DNA of 64,000 bases from Nitrospira sp. (lineage in GTDB: Bacteria; Nitrospirota; Nitrospiria; Nitrospirales; Nitrospiraceae): the NCBI GenBank assembly GCA_020697375.1, contig JAJFBJ010000015.1, forward strand, positions 12,671 through 76,670. Direction: 5' to 3'. The translations under genes and the position numbers were made by a program. This document shows positions 1 through 9,653 of the stretch, piece after piece (positions within the stretch are counted from its first letter, which is position 1; the number at the start of each line of letters is the position of its first letter). The notes beneath the pieces were generated by a model, which was given only the letters and a program-made list of their open reading frames with translations, did no database searches and had not been told where the DNA came from.

Positions 1-134
1 GCATTGTTTTCCCGGTTCAAATTCTCGATAGTCAGCGCCAGCTCTTCGAGAAACCGGTTCACTTCCTCCCGATCATACCCTCGAAACTTGACCTGAAAGA
101 CCATTTGCTGAATGTCGATGGGGGTGATTTTCAC
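1..134 (-). CDS. DivIVA-domain protein, N-terminal part
   Basis: Partial gene cut by the left edge; only the first 44 residues are in the window. Reading down from a GTG at 134-132, the protein begins MKITPIDIQQMVFQ and continues with VKFRGYDREEVNRFLEEL. This is the lipid-binding N-terminal region of DivIVA/GpsB-type coiled-coil proteins (an F-x-x-x-x-R-G-Y-D pattern followed by a helix that starts the coiled coil). An AGAGGTG Shine-Dalgarno-like sequence lies just upstream of the GTG. The family localises to the pole or septum and recruits division and wall-synthesis factors. Its place after yggT at the tail of a dcw cluster is the usual one in Gram-positives and some other phyla. The C-terminal part is not visible. 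Confidence 0.8.
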   Translation of the reverse strand, partial: MKITPIDIQQMVFQVKFRGYDREEVNRFLEELALTIENLNRENN

Positions 135-153
135 GCGACACCTCTTGGCCGGG

Positions 154-450
154 TTAATGCATCCGCACGGCGATATCCCGTAACGATTGAACCACGGCAT
201 ACTGTAAAAAGACAAGAATCAGAATCGCAATCATCGGTGACAGATCAAAACCCATGCGCCACCCCAGTAAGCGCCGGATCGGCGTGAGCACCGGTTCAGT
301 CACGCGCTCCAGAAACTGCACGATCGGGTTCCAGGGATCCGGATTGACCCATGAAATCAACGCGCGGGCGATAATGACCCACATGTACAGCCATAGCAAA
401 GTGTCTAGAACCGTCGCTACGCCCTGCAGGACATTGCTCATCACAAACAT
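154..450 (-). CDS. YggT family membrane protein
   Basis: A 98-residue protein with two hydrophobic segments, at about residues 10-35 and 70-90. They are separated by the family's conserved stretch: an LISWVNPDPWNPIVQFL block and then EPVLTPIRRLL. Length and the internal proline/arginine-rich loop match YggT/YlmG proteins, which are inner-membrane or chloroplast proteins linked to division and osmotic shock. The start at 450 has an AGGAG about 10 bases upstream. An alternative ATG at 441 overlaps the proC stop by one base. It lies between proC and the divIVA-like gene, as in many dcw-tail clusters. The molecular function is unknown. Confidence 0.85.
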   Translation of the reverse strand: MFVMSNVLQGVATVLDTLLWLYMWVIIARALISWVNPDPWNPIVQFLERVTEPVLTPIRRLLGWRMGFDLSPMIAILILVFLQYAVVQSLRDIAVRMH

Positions 451-1268
451 CGGCGTCCCAACTCCTGTGATCGATTCGTTGCCGCCTCGACGGCCGCCAT
501 CAAGCAGCTTCGCATTCCTCCGATTTCCAATTGATGTAAGCCGGCGATCGTGGTTCCCCCCGGCGACGCCACCTGATCTTTCAATCTCCCCGGATGCTCC
601 GCTCTTTCCAATACCATCTTCGCTGCGCCCAGCACCGTCTGCGCCGCCAGCAACTGGGCGGTCGCCCGCGGCAACCCCATCTTGACACCGCCGTCGGCCA
701 ACGCTTCGATGGCCACGAATATGTAAGCCGGTCCGCTTCCACTCAAGCCGGTTACGGCATCCATGAGCCCCTCTTCGACCAAGACCACGGAGCCGGTCGC
801 TTCAAATAAAACCCGTACCGCGGCTAAATCGCCTGCCTGAAGACCAGTCCGATAGGCCAATGCCGTCATCCCTTCGCGCACCAGTACCGGCGTATTCGGC
901 ATCGCCCGAACCATACCCCGCGGCGCAGCGATACGGGCACAAATCCAATCGGTCGTCACGCCGGCCGCGATCGACACGACCAGTTTCCCCGCCAATGCGC
1001 CTCCCACTTCCTTGAGCAGCCCTGGCATCGCCTGAGGCTTCACCGATAGGACCACCATGTCGGCCTCGCGCACGGCCATGGTATTGTCCTCGCCGACTTG
1101 AATGCCGAAGCGCGAAGCCAGCGCGTCACGGCGGATAGCCACCGGATCCGTAGCATGGATACCGGCCGGCCGGCAGCCCCGCGCCGCCAGAAGGCCGCCG
1201 ATCAAGGCTTCCGCCATTTGCCCGCCGCCGAGAAAGGCGATCGGCCCTTTCAACATCGGATTAGTCAT
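441..1268 (-). CDS. proC: Pyrroline-5-carboxylate reductase
   Basis: Makes L-proline from 1-pyrroline-5-carboxylate with NAD(P)H in the cytoplasm. The N-terminal Rossmann motif FLGGGQMAEALIGGLL is plain. The C-terminal dimerisation/active-site signature reads AVTGLSGSGPAYIF, followed by ALADGGVKMGLPRATA. At about 275 residues it has normal family length. I chose the ATG giving MTNPMLKG, which overlaps the upstream yggS-type gene by 8 bases. ATGs at 1280 and 1256 are possible. Clustering of proC with yggS and yggT behind ftsZ is a common bacterial arrangement, probably co-transcription rather than a metabolic link. Confidence 0.95.
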   Translation of the reverse strand: MTNPMLKGPIAFLGGGQMAEALIGGLLAARGCRPAGIHATDPVAIRRDALASRFGIQVGEDNTMAVREADMVVLSVKPQAMPGLLKEVGGALAGKLVVSIAAGVTTDWICARIAAPRGMVRAMPNTPVLVREGMTALAYRTGLQAGDLAAVRVLFEATGSVVLVEEGLMDAVTGLSGSGPAYIFVAIEALADGGVKMGLPRATAQLLAAQTVLGAAKMVLERAEHPGRLKDQVASPGGTTIAGLHQLEIGGMRSCLMAAVEAATNRSQELGRRCL

Positions 1269-1968
1269 CTCGCGATCCAAAAATCGCCGTTCCTATTCGC
1301 ACATAGGTAGCGCCCTCTTCGACGGCCACCTGATAATCCTGGGACATCCCCATCGACAATTCCTGCATATTAATGTTCCCCAAGCCTTGCGCTGTCAATG
1401 ACTGTGACAATTCTCGAAGGCGGCGGAAGTATGGACGCGCGGCCTCGGCGTCGGGACCGGGGGGCGGGATGGCCATGACCCCTCGAATGTCCAAATGCGT
1501 TAGACTATTCAGGGATGAGAGCGTGGCACCAAGGGCCGCCGGCTCAAATCCGCCCTTACTGGCTTCCCTTCCAAGATTGACTTCCAATAGGACACGTTGG
1601 CGCAGCCCCGCTTCCTCGGCGCACCGATTAATGTCTTCCGCCAAGGCAAGGCTATCAACGGACTGAATCGTCTCAAATCGACCGACGACCGACTTGACCT
1701 TGCGCCGCTGCAGTGTCCCGATAAAATGCCAGGCCACAACTTCCCGACTCAATGCTTCGATTTTCGGCAGCGCTTCCTGGAGCCGGTTTTCTCCAACATG
1801 CCGAACTCCGGCATCCACCGCCTCGCGCAGTCGTTCGACCGAGACTGTTTTGGAAACTGCCATCAGGTGAATCGTTTCCGCGGCGCGGCCCGCACGCATC
1901 GCGGCATGCTGGATTCCATCGAGAACCATCCGAACCCGATCGGCAATCCTGTCCGACCCTGCATTCAT
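1261..1968 (-). CDS. YggS/PLPBP family pyridoxal phosphate homeostasis protein
   Basis: A 235-residue single-domain protein of the alanine-racemase-like TIM-barrel fold. It binds PLP but has no known catalytic activity and helps control vitamin B6 and amino-acid pools. The PLP lysine lies in the MAVSKT motif near residue 40. Other family blocks are HVGENRLQEALPK, WHFIGTLQRRKVK and the C-terminal LSMGMSQDY. It overlaps proC downstream by a few bases and is separated from pgeF upstream by about 110 bases. Confidence 0.93.
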   Translation of the reverse strand: MNAGSDRIADRVRMVLDGIQHAAMRAGRAAETIHLMAVSKTVSVERLREAVDAGVRHVGENRLQEALPKIEALSREVVAWHFIGTLQRRKVKSVVGRFETIQSVDSLALAEDINRCAEEAGLRQRVLLEVNLGREASKGGFEPAALGATLSSLNSLTHLDIRGVMAIPPPGPDAEAARPYFRRLRELSQSLTAQGLGNINMQELSMGMSQDYQVAVEEGATYVRIGTAIFGSRDD

Positions 1969-2079
1969 TTCGCCATCTCTTGGAATATCTGAAGTGCGTC
2001 ACGATCGCAGCGATTCCGTGCCACTCCAACCGGGTCGGACCGCCCTATGAGTCGAAGCCGATGTTAAGAACGCACAGGA

Positions 2080-2817
2080 CTATCGGCGAGACAGGAGCGC
2101 AATCCCGCTGACCATGGTGGACTTCACCACCCCTTCACGGCGGTAACTGAAAAACAGACCGGGATGGCAAATCGTGCAGGCATTGACTGTCGCGATCCGT
2201 TCCGCTCGCAACCCCTCCGCAAGAGCTTGCCGGCGCACGAAGGCACGCAGATGGAAGCGCGCTTTCTCTGTCCCTACCGGTTCGACAACCGACCGCCATT
2301 CTGGAAAAACATCACGCAATCGAGCCAGCACCGGCTCATCGACCTCATAACAGCATGGACCTGCGGAAGGCCCGATTGCCATCCGTAGCCTGTCGACGGC
2401 AACCCCAAACCGATTCACAAGTAATGCCACGGTCTTCGGCACAATGCCGGCCACCGCCCCGCGCCATCCCGCATGCACCGCCGCCACCACACGTTGCACC
2501 GGATCATGCAAGAGCACAGGAACGCAATCGGCAGTCCGCACGGTCACCATCACGCCGGGCTGGTTGGACACCAGGGCGTCCCAGCCTCCCTCGAAGGACT
2601 CCTCCTGGCGGATCGGCTGATCGACGATCAACACGTCCGTCCCATGCACTTGCTTGACCGACAGCATGACCCTGGCCACAGGATCGTGGCGTTTGGAATG
2701 AATAGCCGTGAAACGGCCCGGCGCCACCGATATGGCGGAGGACCTGGTCCCGAAAAAGTGTTCGACGCCATCCTCGCTCGGCGCAAATGAGGGGACGGTA
2801 ATCATCGCGGATGCCAT
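2080..2817 (-). CDS. pgeF: Peptidoglycan editing factor / laccase-domain protein
   Basis: Member of the YfiH/PgeF (multicopper polyphenol oxidoreductase, DUF152) family. It has been described both as a cytosolic enzyme preventing misincorporation into peptidoglycan precursors and as a purine nucleoside phosphorylase-like enzyme. Metal- and substrate-binding blocks are visible in order: KQVHGTDV, RTADCVPVLL, VAAVHAGWRGAV and CTICHPGLFFSYRREG. I chose the ATG at 2817 (MASAMITVP), giving 245 residues. The longer reading to 2907 runs into ftsZ and adds an arginine-rich, non-family stretch. The gene follows ftsZ by about 40 bases, the usual position of pgeF in dcw clusters. Confidence 0.92.
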   Translation of the reverse strand: MASAMITVPSFAPSEDGVEHFFGTRSSAISVAPGRFTAIHSKRHDPVARVMLSVKQVHGTDVLIVDQPIRQEESFEGGWDALVSNQPGVMVTVRTADCVPVLLHDPVQRVVAAVHAGWRGAVAGIVPKTVALLVNRFGVAVDRLRMAIGPSAGPCCYEVDEPVLARLRDVFPEWRSVVEPVGTEKARFHLRAFVRRQALAEGLRAERIATVNACTICHPGLFFSYRREGVVKSTMVSGIALLSRR

Positions 2818-2860
2818 AATTACTTCTGTATCTCGCAGCTGCCGGCGACCCGGTCGTCGT

Positions 2861-4060
2861 TCAGTCCGCCTGCTTCCGCAGGAAGGTCGGCACATCCCAT
2901 TCATCATCGCCGACCACCGCCACCCGGTCCGCCGCGTCCCGTTGCTCGCCCATGCGCCGAAGGAAGGTCGGACGGTCTAAGTCTTTATGCGGCCGGTCCG
3001 AACCCGGAGCATGCACGCCGGTCAAAACCTGCTGCGCGGGACGGCCGTTGGCAGGGCGCACTGCGGGACGTTCGGGCGTCACCGGCCGTGCGAGTGCCGG
3101 CTCTTCACGCTCGAAGCCGGTCGCAATGACCGTCACGATCAGATCGTCGCCGATTTCCGGATTGATCACCTGTCCGACGATGATGTTCGCCTCGGCATCC
3201 GCGGCATGCTGCACGATCGAAGCCGCTTCTTCGACTTCATGCAGCGACATGTTCGGACCGCCGGTGATATTCAACAACACGCCACGTGCGCCTTCGACGC
3301 TGCCTTCCTCCAGCAAGGGGCTGCAAATCGCTTTTTGAGCCGCCTCTTGCGCCCGGTTCGCGCCGCGCGCGATACCCATGCCCATGACCGCCCGTCCCGT
3401 GTGGGCCATGATGGTTCTCACGTCGGCAAAATCCACGTTGACCAATCCGATGGTCGTGATCACGTCGGCGATGCCCTGAATGGCCTGGCGAAGGACATCG
3501 TCCGCTACTTTAAACGCATCCAGCAATGGAGTCGCTTTATCGACTATGCCGAGCAGGCGTTGATTCGGAATGATCAGCAACGTATCGACGTGCCGGCCCA
3601 GTTCGCGGATTCCTTCTTCGGCGTGGCTCATCCGCCGATGGCCCTCATATTGAAAGGGCTTCGTCACGACGGCCACGGTTAAAATTCCCAGCTCACGCGC
3701 GATGCTGGCCACGATAGGAGCCGCGCCCGTGCCGGTTCCGCCGCCCATGCCGGCGGTGACGAACACCATGTCGGCGCCGATGAGACTTTCGCGAATTTCA
3801 TCCTTGCTTTCCAATGCGGCATCTCGCCCCACTTCCGGCTTGGCCCCGGCGCCCAGGCCGCGTGTCCGCTCCGGACCCATCTGAATCTTATAGGACGCTT
3901 GAGAACGCTCGAGCGCCTGTACGTCCGTATTGGCAGCCACGAAATCGACCCGGCACAGCCCGCCGGTGATCATGGTATTGATGGCGTTGCAGCCGGCCCC
4001 TCCGACACCGATCACTTTGATGTGGACGGGTGATTGGGGTTCCTCTTGAAATGAAAACAT
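2861..4060 (-). CDS. ftsZ: Cell division GTPase FtsZ
   Basis: Tubulin-like GTPase that forms the division ring. The T1 loop GVGGAGCN is at about residues 18-25, the tubulin signature GGGTGTG at 106-112, and NVDFADV forms part of the T7 region. The start MFSFQEEP at 4060 is well supported by an AAAGGAGGTG Shine-Dalgarno sequence a few bases upstream. ORF extension to 4135 is therefore not needed, and the protein has 399 residues. The C-terminal tail after about residue 320 is a low-complexity linker followed by two copies of a PTFLR-type motif, at 364-368 and 391-395. Only one such conserved terminal peptide is usual. The motif binds FtsA, ZipA or SepF-type partners. ftsA lies 53 bases upstream. 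Confidence 0.98.
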   Translation of the reverse strand: MFSFQEEPQSPVHIKVIGVGGAGCNAINTMITGGLCRVDFVAANTDVQALERSQASYKIQMGPERTRGLGAGAKPEVGRDAALESKDEIRESLIGADMVFVTAGMGGGTGTGAAPIVASIARELGILTVAVVTKPFQYEGHRRMSHAEEGIRELGRHVDTLLIIPNQRLLGIVDKATPLLDAFKVADDVLRQAIQGIADVITTIGLVNVDFADVRTIMAHTGRAVMGMGIARGANRAQEAAQKAICSPLLEEGSVEGARGVLLNITGGPNMSLHEVEEAASIVQHAADAEANIIVGQVINPEIGDDLIVTVIATGFEREEPALARPVTPERPAVRPANGRPAQQVLTGVHAPGSDRPHKDLDRPTFLRRMGEQRDAADRVAVVGDDEWDVPTFLRKQAD

Positions 4061-4113
4061 CGTGGCACCTCCTTTGCGATTGCGCGAGTCCGGCATCATG
4101 CCGCTCGCAAACG

Positions 4114-5358
4114 TTAGAAAAATTCGAACATCCACGATCGCATGCGATCGAATACCCTTCCCAAGCCTTTGCCATGGCGGATCCCCGCGGCTTCCAGGTT
4201 GTCGGCATGCTGACGGGCATGCAAGAGCAATCCGACGCCGGTCGCGTGCATCGGGTTGCTGACGATGTCGCGCAATCCTCCGATGCCTGTCGGCATACCT
4301 CGCCGGGCCGGGAGATTCAATCCTCGCTCCGCCGCATCCGGCATGCCTTCCAACAAGGAAGTGCCGCCCGTAATGACCACTCCGGCGCCGAGCATGCCCT
4401 CATATCCGGCGCGTACGATTTCCCGTTTCACCAGATCGAACATTTCCTCGACGCGCGGTTCGAGAATTTCCGCGATATCACGGCGGGTGAACTGCCGGGG
4501 CGGACGGTCGCCCACGGAGGGCACTTCCACGGTTTGATGGCCATGCACGAGTTCAGTGCGGGCGATGCCGTGCTGCACTTTGATTTTTTCCGCATCGGTT
4601 TGCGAGGTCAGCAGGCCGATCGCCAGGTCCTTGGTCAGGTTCTGTCCGCCGATCGGAAGCACCGCCGTATGACGGATGCTGCCGTCCAGAAAAATCGCCA
4701 AGTCGGTCGTCCCGCCGCCCAGGTCCACCATGGCGACACCCAACTCGCGCTCTTCCGCGCTTAGCACGGCCTCGCTCGACGCAAGCGGCTGCAGAATGAT
4801 GTCCACCACATCAAGGCCCGCCCGGTTGACGCTTTTGATGATGTTCTGCGCCGATGTGACCGCGCCGGTGATGACATGAACGTTGACTTCCAGCCGATTG
4901 CCCGACATGCCCAGCGGCTCACGAACGCCTTCCTGGTCGTCGACCATGAACTCCCGCGGGAGCACGTGCAGAATGCGCCGTTCGTGCGGAATGACCGCGA
5001 GGGTCCGGGCGCTTTCCACGGCGCGGCCGATGTCGTCGCGCGTGACTTCCTGCTTCTTGAGGGCGACGACACCCTTGAGATTTTCTCCCGATATATGGCT
5101 GCCGGCGATGCCCGTATACACCGAGTTGATCTGCACGGCCGCCATCAATTCCGCTTCCTCGACCGCCTTCTTGATCGACTCCACCGTGCTCTCGATATTC
5201 ACCACCACGCCTTTGCGGAGGCCGCGCGATGGACAGGAGCCGACACCGATGATGTTCAACGGTCCCTCATCCGGGACCTCGGCGACGATGGCACAGATCT
5301 TGGTCGTCCCGATATCCAGTCCTACCAGGATATGATCCCGCTTCGACACTCGGCTCAC
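4114..5358 (-). CDS. ftsA: Cell division protein FtsA
   Basis: Actin-like ATPase that tethers FtsZ filaments to the membrane. The phosphate-1 motif [17 protein letters not shown] begins at about residue 12. A second ATPase motif reads [16 protein letters not shown], and the adenosine motif [16 protein letters not shown] lies near residue 335. The protein ends in [15 protein letters not shown], an aromatic and basic amphipathic helix of the kind that inserts into the membrane. Its 414 residues are normal for the family. It overlaps ftsQ by 4 bases, so the two are probably translationally coupled. Confidence 0.97.
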   Translation of the reverse strand: MSRVSKRDHILVGLDIGTTKICAIVAEVPDEGPLNIIGVGSCPSRGLRKGVVVNIESTVESIKKAVEEAELMAAVQINSVYTGIAGSHISGENLKGVVALKKQEVTRDDIGRAVESARTLAVIPHERRILHVLPREFMVDDQEGVREPLGMSGNRLEVNVHVITGAVTSAQNIIKSVNRAGLDVVDIILQPLASSEAVLSAEERELGVAMVDLGGGTTDLAIFLDGSIRHTAVLPIGGQNLTKDLAIGLLTSQTDAEKIKVQHGIARTELVHGHQTVEVPSVGDRPPRQFTRRDIAEILEPRVEEMFDLVKREIVRAGYEGMLGAGVVITGGTSLLEGMPDAAERGLNLPARRGMPTGIGGLRDIVSNPMHATGVGLLLHARQHADNLEAAGIRHGKGLGRVFDRMRSWMFEFF

Positions 5359-6224
5359 CCCCTTCCCCGAACGATGACGCGGTCGGCAAAGCGAAGATCG
5401 ATTTCATTCGCCCTGGCGCCCTCGCCGTCAAAATCCACATCGTGCAGCGCAGGCCGCATTTTGAGAAACCTATACCATTGTTGATCCATCGACGATTCGC
5501 TGAACTGAAACATGACGCCTTGCACCACCACGACCAGATTGTTAAGGTTCCCCACGTTGATGTCCGGACGGCCGCCCGTCGTCTGTCCCACCATGCGGGC
5601 CAAGGCCGCGCCGACCCGGACCGGATGACGATCGTCCGGTTTGCCCTGCGCCAGCCGTTTACCATCGACGCCCGACAAAATCGGGAGGGTCGGGTCATCC
5701 GAGGAACCGAGATGCGCGAGCAAAAATCCATCCTCGTCGGCCAGAAGATTCTCCGTCAGAGTTCGCACCACGACCGCCGGCACACGTTCCACAATGTCGA
5801 TATGAATTTCGTGCAGCGGCTTGAGCGCGACCGTCGCGTCCTTGATCCATGGATGGCTCCTGAGCCGTTCCGCCAACCAAGAGGGGTTGATGGAATAGAG
5901 CGCGGTATCCGATTTCAACGCCAGCCGGCTGAGCACTTCTTTCCTGCTCACATGGTGAAGGCCGTTCACGGATACGGACCGCACCAGAAACCATTCTCGC
6001 GTAAGCGGGCCCATTTCGCGGGCCGTGACGAACAGGCCTGAACAACCTCCGACCAGGACGGTCACCGTGGCGATGACCCGTAACGATATCAACAGACCCC
6101 GACCCAGCCTCGACCAGTAGCCGCTTCCCTTGCCTTCCTTATGTCGATCACACAGTGACTCCGCGCGCGCGTTTGCCCTCGGATTGATTGTTGCCGCGCG
6201 TCTTGTGCGCTGCCGCAGGGACAT
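5355..6224 (-). CDS. ftsQ: Cell division protein FtsQ/DivIB
   Basis: Bitopic membrane protein of the divisome that works with FtsL and FtsB-type partners. A basic cytoplasmic tail of about 40 residues is followed by one transmembrane helix at about 45-67. The POTRA domain follows (WFLVRSVSVNGLHHVSRKEV) and then the beta domain with the HPWIKDATVALKPLHEIHIDIVE stretch split by short loops. Its 289 residues fit the family. Sequence conservation is low, as usual, and identity rests on topology, the POTRA pattern and position between ddl and ftsA. Confidence 0.93.
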   Translation of the reverse strand: MSLRQRTRRAATINPRANARAESLCDRHKEGKGSGYWSRLGRGLLISLRVIATVTVLVGGCSGLFVTAREMGPLTREWFLVRSVSVNGLHHVSRKEVLSRLALKSDTALYSINPSWLAERLRSHPWIKDATVALKPLHEIHIDIVERVPAVVVRTLTENLLADEDGFLLAHLGSSDDPTLPILSGVDGKRLAQGKPDDRHPVRVGAALARMVGQTTGGRPDINVGNLNNLVVVVQGVMFQFSESSMDQQWYRFLKMRPALHDVDFDGEGARANEIDLRFADRVIVRGRG

Positions 6225-6226
6225 AG

Positions 6227-7225
6227 TTACCTCACGGCCCGAAACGTTCCGACTCCCGCTCGACGAAGCGCGGACTGAAGAATCTGTTCCGTCAACGCGT
6301 CGTAGGAAATCCCGGCCTTACCCGCCGCCATCGGCAACAGACTGGTCTCCGTCATTCCAGGCGCCGTATTGATTTCCAACAGGTACGGCTTTCCTTTGGG
6401 CGTGATGCGAAAATCGACACGCGCTGCCCCGCTGCAACTCAACAATCGGTAGGTGCGTGTGGCCAGGGAGCGAATTTCCCGGCTCACCACTGCGGGTAAC
6501 GGGGCAGGACAGAGGTACTGCGTCCGGCCTTTCTCATATTTCGCGGAGAAATCGTAGAAGCCGTCGGGGGCGACAATTTCGACAGCGGGCAGACTCGTGA
6601 CGGCTCCATCGGTACCACCTAATAACGACACCGTCACCTCATGTCCGGGGATGAAAGCCTCGACCATCGCCTCCTCGTCGTATTGATGGGCCAGGCGTAG
6701 GGCTGCTCTCCATTGAGTGGCCTTTCGCACGATCGTCACTCCGATCGTCGAACCCTGGCTTGCGGGTTTGACGACCACCGGAAGTTTCAGCTTGCACCCG
6801 GTCAGAACGCGCTCCAGACTTAAAGCCGACTTTCGCAACAGTACCGTGCCTCGTGGAACCGGAATTCCGTGAGAGGCCAATTGCGTTTTCGTCACCACTT
6901 TATGCATGCCGATCGCGCTGGCCCGCACTCCGGAACCCGTATAGGGAATGCCGACAGACTCCAAAAACCCCTGGATCGCGCCGTCCTCTCCGCCGGGACC
7001 ATGCAACGCCAGAAACGCGATTTCAACGGACTGTTCTTGCAGGGTCCTGTACAGAGCGGGACCGACGTCGATCGCTACCGCATCGTAGCCGTTACGCAAC
7101 AGAGAACGGTGCACGGCCTCACCAGTCTTGAGAGACACGTCGCGCTCCGAAGACCGGCCGCCCATCAACACCCCGATCTTTGAACCGGTCAGCGGCTTTC
7201 GTTCCGTCACATCCACTCCCTTCAT
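6227..7225 (-). CDS. ddl: D-alanine--D-alanine ligase
   Basis: ATP-grasp ligase making the D-Ala-D-Ala dipeptide for MurF. The N-terminal motif VLMGGRSSERDVSLKTG matches the Ddl GGxSxE-x-x-VS pattern. The central LPVVVKPASQGSTIGV is the ATP-binding grasp loop. The C-terminal block RVDFRITPKGKPYLLEINTAPG ends in the metal-binding ExNT-x-PG. Its 332 residues are slightly longer than typical enzymes. It sits 8 bases after murB and 2 bases before ftsQ, in the classical order murC-murB-ddl-ftsQ. Confidence 0.97.
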   Translation of the reverse strand: MKGVDVTERKPLTGSKIGVLMGGRSSERDVSLKTGEAVHRSLLRNGYDAVAIDVGPALYRTLQEQSVEIAFLALHGPGGEDGAIQGFLESVGIPYTGSGVRASAIGMHKVVTKTQLASHGIPVPRGTVLLRKSALSLERVLTGCKLKLPVVVKPASQGSTIGVTIVRKATQWRAALRLAHQYDEEAMVEAFIPGHEVTVSLLGGTDGAVTSLPAVEIVAPDGFYDFSAKYEKGRTQYLCPAPLPAVVSREIRSLATRTYRLLSCSGAARVDFRITPKGKPYLLEINTAPGMTETSLLPMAAGKAGISYDALTEQILQSALRRAGVGTFRAVR

Positions 7226-7233
7226 GGGTCTCG

Positions 7234-8178
7234 TCAGGCCTGACCGACGACCTTCAGTTCCAACTCCAACGCCACACCCGAAACCTTCTTGACCTTCGAA
7301 CGGACTTTGCGGATCAATGCCAGGACCTCTTCGGCGCGCGCCTGTCCCCGGTTCACCACGAAATTGGCATGCTTCTCCGATACCTGCGCATCGCCGATGC
7401 GGGCGCCTTTCAGCCCCGCTGCTTCGACCAAGCGGCCGGCCGAATCTCGAGGAGGATTCTTGAAGACACAGCCCGCGCTCGGCATGGTCAGCGGTTGGGT
7501 GTCTTTTCGATACTGCAAATATTCCTTCACGATCTTTTCAATCTCGTCATGATCGCCGGGCCTCAGCTGCAGCCAGACGCCCGCCACGATGCCGCGGGGC
7601 AAGTGCGCCCGCCGATAGCTGAACGGGATGTCGGACGCGGGAATGTCCTTGACGCGACCGCGAGGATCGACCATGCGGACGGCCTTGACCGAATCCTTCA
7701 TTTCTCCCAGGCGTGTCCCCGCATTCATCACGACACAACCCGCCACGGTTCCCGGAATACCGGCGCCCCATTCCAATCCGGCCAGTGAACGGCGGATGGT
7801 ATAGCCGATCAAGGTCGGCATGCCGACGCCTCCCTCGGCATAGAGCACATGCTCCGGCTCCTGACGAATCCCTTTGAATTTGACCAGACTGACGACGATC
7901 CCACGGATGCCGCCGTCGCGCACGAGCACATTCGTCCCGCCCACCACGAAATACGGCGCCTTCGCGGCGCGCGCCTGCGACAACAGGCGGCAGAGATCCT
8001 CCACATCGGCTGGTTCGACCAGAACGTCCGCCGGCCCACCGATGCGGAATGAAGTGTAGGGTTGCAACGACGCATCGAACCTGATCGCTCCGCGGACTCC
8101 TTCAAGAACGTCATCCCAATTCTTCCTGCTTCTCGTCGCTCGTTCCTCCTGCTTCGCGCCGGACGACGTTCTCCCCAT
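7234..8178 (-). CDS. murB: UDP-N-acetylenolpyruvoylglucosamine reductase
   Basis: FAD- and NADPH-dependent reductase that produces UDP-MurNAc. FAD-binding blocks are visible: SFRIGGPADVLVEP near the start, then FVVGGTNVLVRDGGIRGIVV, and later GLEWGAGIPGTVAGCVVMNAG. The short C-terminal domain, with SAGCVFKNPP and the catalytic-region glutamate further on, indicates a type II-like enzyme of about 314 residues. The ATG at 8178 (MGRTSSG) is preferred because it lies 4 bases after the murC stop. A reading to 8208 overlaps murC. No strong Shine-Dalgarno sequence decides it. Confidence 0.95.
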   Translation of the reverse strand: MGRTSSGAKQEERATRSRKNWDDVLEGVRGAIRFDASLQPYTSFRIGGPADVLVEPADVEDLCRLLSQARAAKAPYFVVGGTNVLVRDGGIRGIVVSLVKFKGIRQEPEHVLYAEGGVGMPTLIGYTIRRSLAGLEWGAGIPGTVAGCVVMNAGTRLGEMKDSVKAVRMVDPRGRVKDIPASDIPFSYRRAHLPRGIVAGVWLQLRPGDHDEIEKIVKEYLQYRKDTQPLTMPSAGCVFKNPPRDSAGRLVEAAGLKGARIGDAQVSEKHANFVVNRGQARAEEVLALIRKVRSKVKKVSGVALELELKVVGQA

Positions 8179-8182
8179 GGCA

Positions 8183-9571
8183 TTACGTGGAGGCCGGCAA
8201 CCGTTCAAGAATCGCCAGTCCCGCCTTCCAGATGTCTCCCGCGCCGAGGGTGATCACGAGATCCCCGGATTTCAAAATCGGGATGACTTGGTCCGCGAGG
8301 TTCTCCCTCCGCTCGACGAAGAAGGCCGATGGATGTCCTCCTGCCCGCACGGCCTCCACCAATTTTTCGCCGGACACGCCGGGAATCGGCTGTTCACCGG
8401 CGGCGTAAATCTCTGTCATGAACAGCGAATCGGCCTGATCGAACGCATGGGCGAAGTCCTGCATCAGATCGCGTGAACGGCTATAGCGATGCGGCTGGAA
8501 CAATACCACCACCCGCCGGTCCCACCCTTGCTTCGCCGCGGCGATTGTCGCCCGTACCTCCGTCGGATGATGCCCATAGTCGTCCACCACCATGATCCCG
8601 CCTTTTTCACCTCGCAGATGGAACCGCCGTTCCACGCCGGTGAAGGCCGCGAGGCCTTTGCGAATCAGATCGACGGGAATGTCCAACTCCAATCCGATGG
8701 CGATGGCGATCAGCGAATTCGACACATTGTGAACGCCCGGGATCGCCAGCCTGAACGGCCCGAGATTTCGCCCGCGAAAGAACACGCGAAACTCTGAGCC
8801 CCACTGCCGCAGGCTGATATCGGTCGCACGAAAATCCGGCTCTTGGTCAGGATGGTCCTGTAAGCCATAGGTCTGATACCGCTTCACGACGCGCGGGAAC
8901 AAATTTCGCAACCGCTCATCGTCGGCGCACAGGACGGCCAGGCCGTAGAACGGCACCTTGTTCACGAACTCCAGGAAACTGTCGTTGAGCCGCTCCATCG
9001 TCCCGTAGTGGTCCAGATGTTCCCGATCGATATTGGTCACCGCCGCAATGGTCGGCGTCAATCGAAGGAACGAGCCATCGCTCTCGTCGGCTTCCGCAAT
9101 GAGCAAATCGCCCCGTCCCAACCTGGCATGGCTACCGAGCGCATTCACCTTGCCGCCGATGACCATGGTCGGGTCTAACCCGCCCTGGGCAAGCACGTTG
9201 GCTACCATAGACGTTGTCGTCGTTTTCCCATGAGCGCCGGCGATGGCCACGCCGAATTTCAATCGCATCAACTCCGCCAGCATTTCTGCTCGCGGGATGA
9301 CGGGAATCTGCCGTGCCTTCGCGACGACCACCTCGGGGTTGTTGGAAGCCACCGCAGATGAAATCACGACCACCTGTGCTTCGCCGATATTGGATTCGTG
9401 ATGTCCGATGGCGATGCGCCCTCCCAGCTCCTCGAGCCGGCGCGTCGTTTCCGTTTGATTCAAGTCGGAACCGCTGACCTTGTATCCGAGGGTCAATAGC
9501 ACCTCGGCGATCCCGCTCATCCCCGAACCGCCGATTCCCACCAGATGAATATGTTGTGTTTTTCTGAACAT
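8183..9571 (-). CDS. murC: UDP-N-acetylmuramate--L-alanine ligase
   Basis: First of the Mur peptide ligases, adding L-Ala to UDP-MurNAc. The N-terminal IHLVGIGGSGMSGIAEVL is the UDP-binding Rossmann motif. The ATP P-loop reads IAGAHGKTTTTSMVAN, with DESDGSFL for metal binding and the domain 3 VDDYGHHPTEV block typical of MurC. The start at 9571 (MFRKTQHIH) gives 462 residues, the family length. The longer ORF to 9685 would overlap murG. The 82-base gap to murG is one of the larger ones inside this cluster. Confidence 0.97.
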   Translation of the reverse strand: MFRKTQHIHLVGIGGSGMSGIAEVLLTLGYKVSGSDLNQTETTRRLEELGGRIAIGHHESNIGEAQVVVISSAVASNNPEVVVAKARQIPVIPRAEMLAELMRLKFGVAIAGAHGKTTTTSMVANVLAQGGLDPTMVIGGKVNALGSHARLGRGDLLIAEADESDGSFLRLTPTIAAVTNIDREHLDHYGTMERLNDSFLEFVNKVPFYGLAVLCADDERLRNLFPRVVKRYQTYGLQDHPDQEPDFRATDISLRQWGSEFRVFFRGRNLGPFRLAIPGVHNVSNSLIAIAIGLELDIPVDLIRKGLAAFTGVERRFHLRGEKGGIMVVDDYGHHPTEVRATIAAAKQGWDRRVVVLFQPHRYSRSRDLMQDFAHAFDQADSLFMTEIYAAGEQPIPGVSGEKLVEAVRAGGHPSAFFVERRENLADQVIPILKSGDLVITLGAGDIWKAGLAILERLPAST

Positions 9572-9653
9572 CGCCGTCCGCCTTAGTCCTTGTCCGCGAA
9601 ATAATTCCCGCACGCCATTCTTATCACTGCGCTGTCCCTCCCGTTCACCTGGC

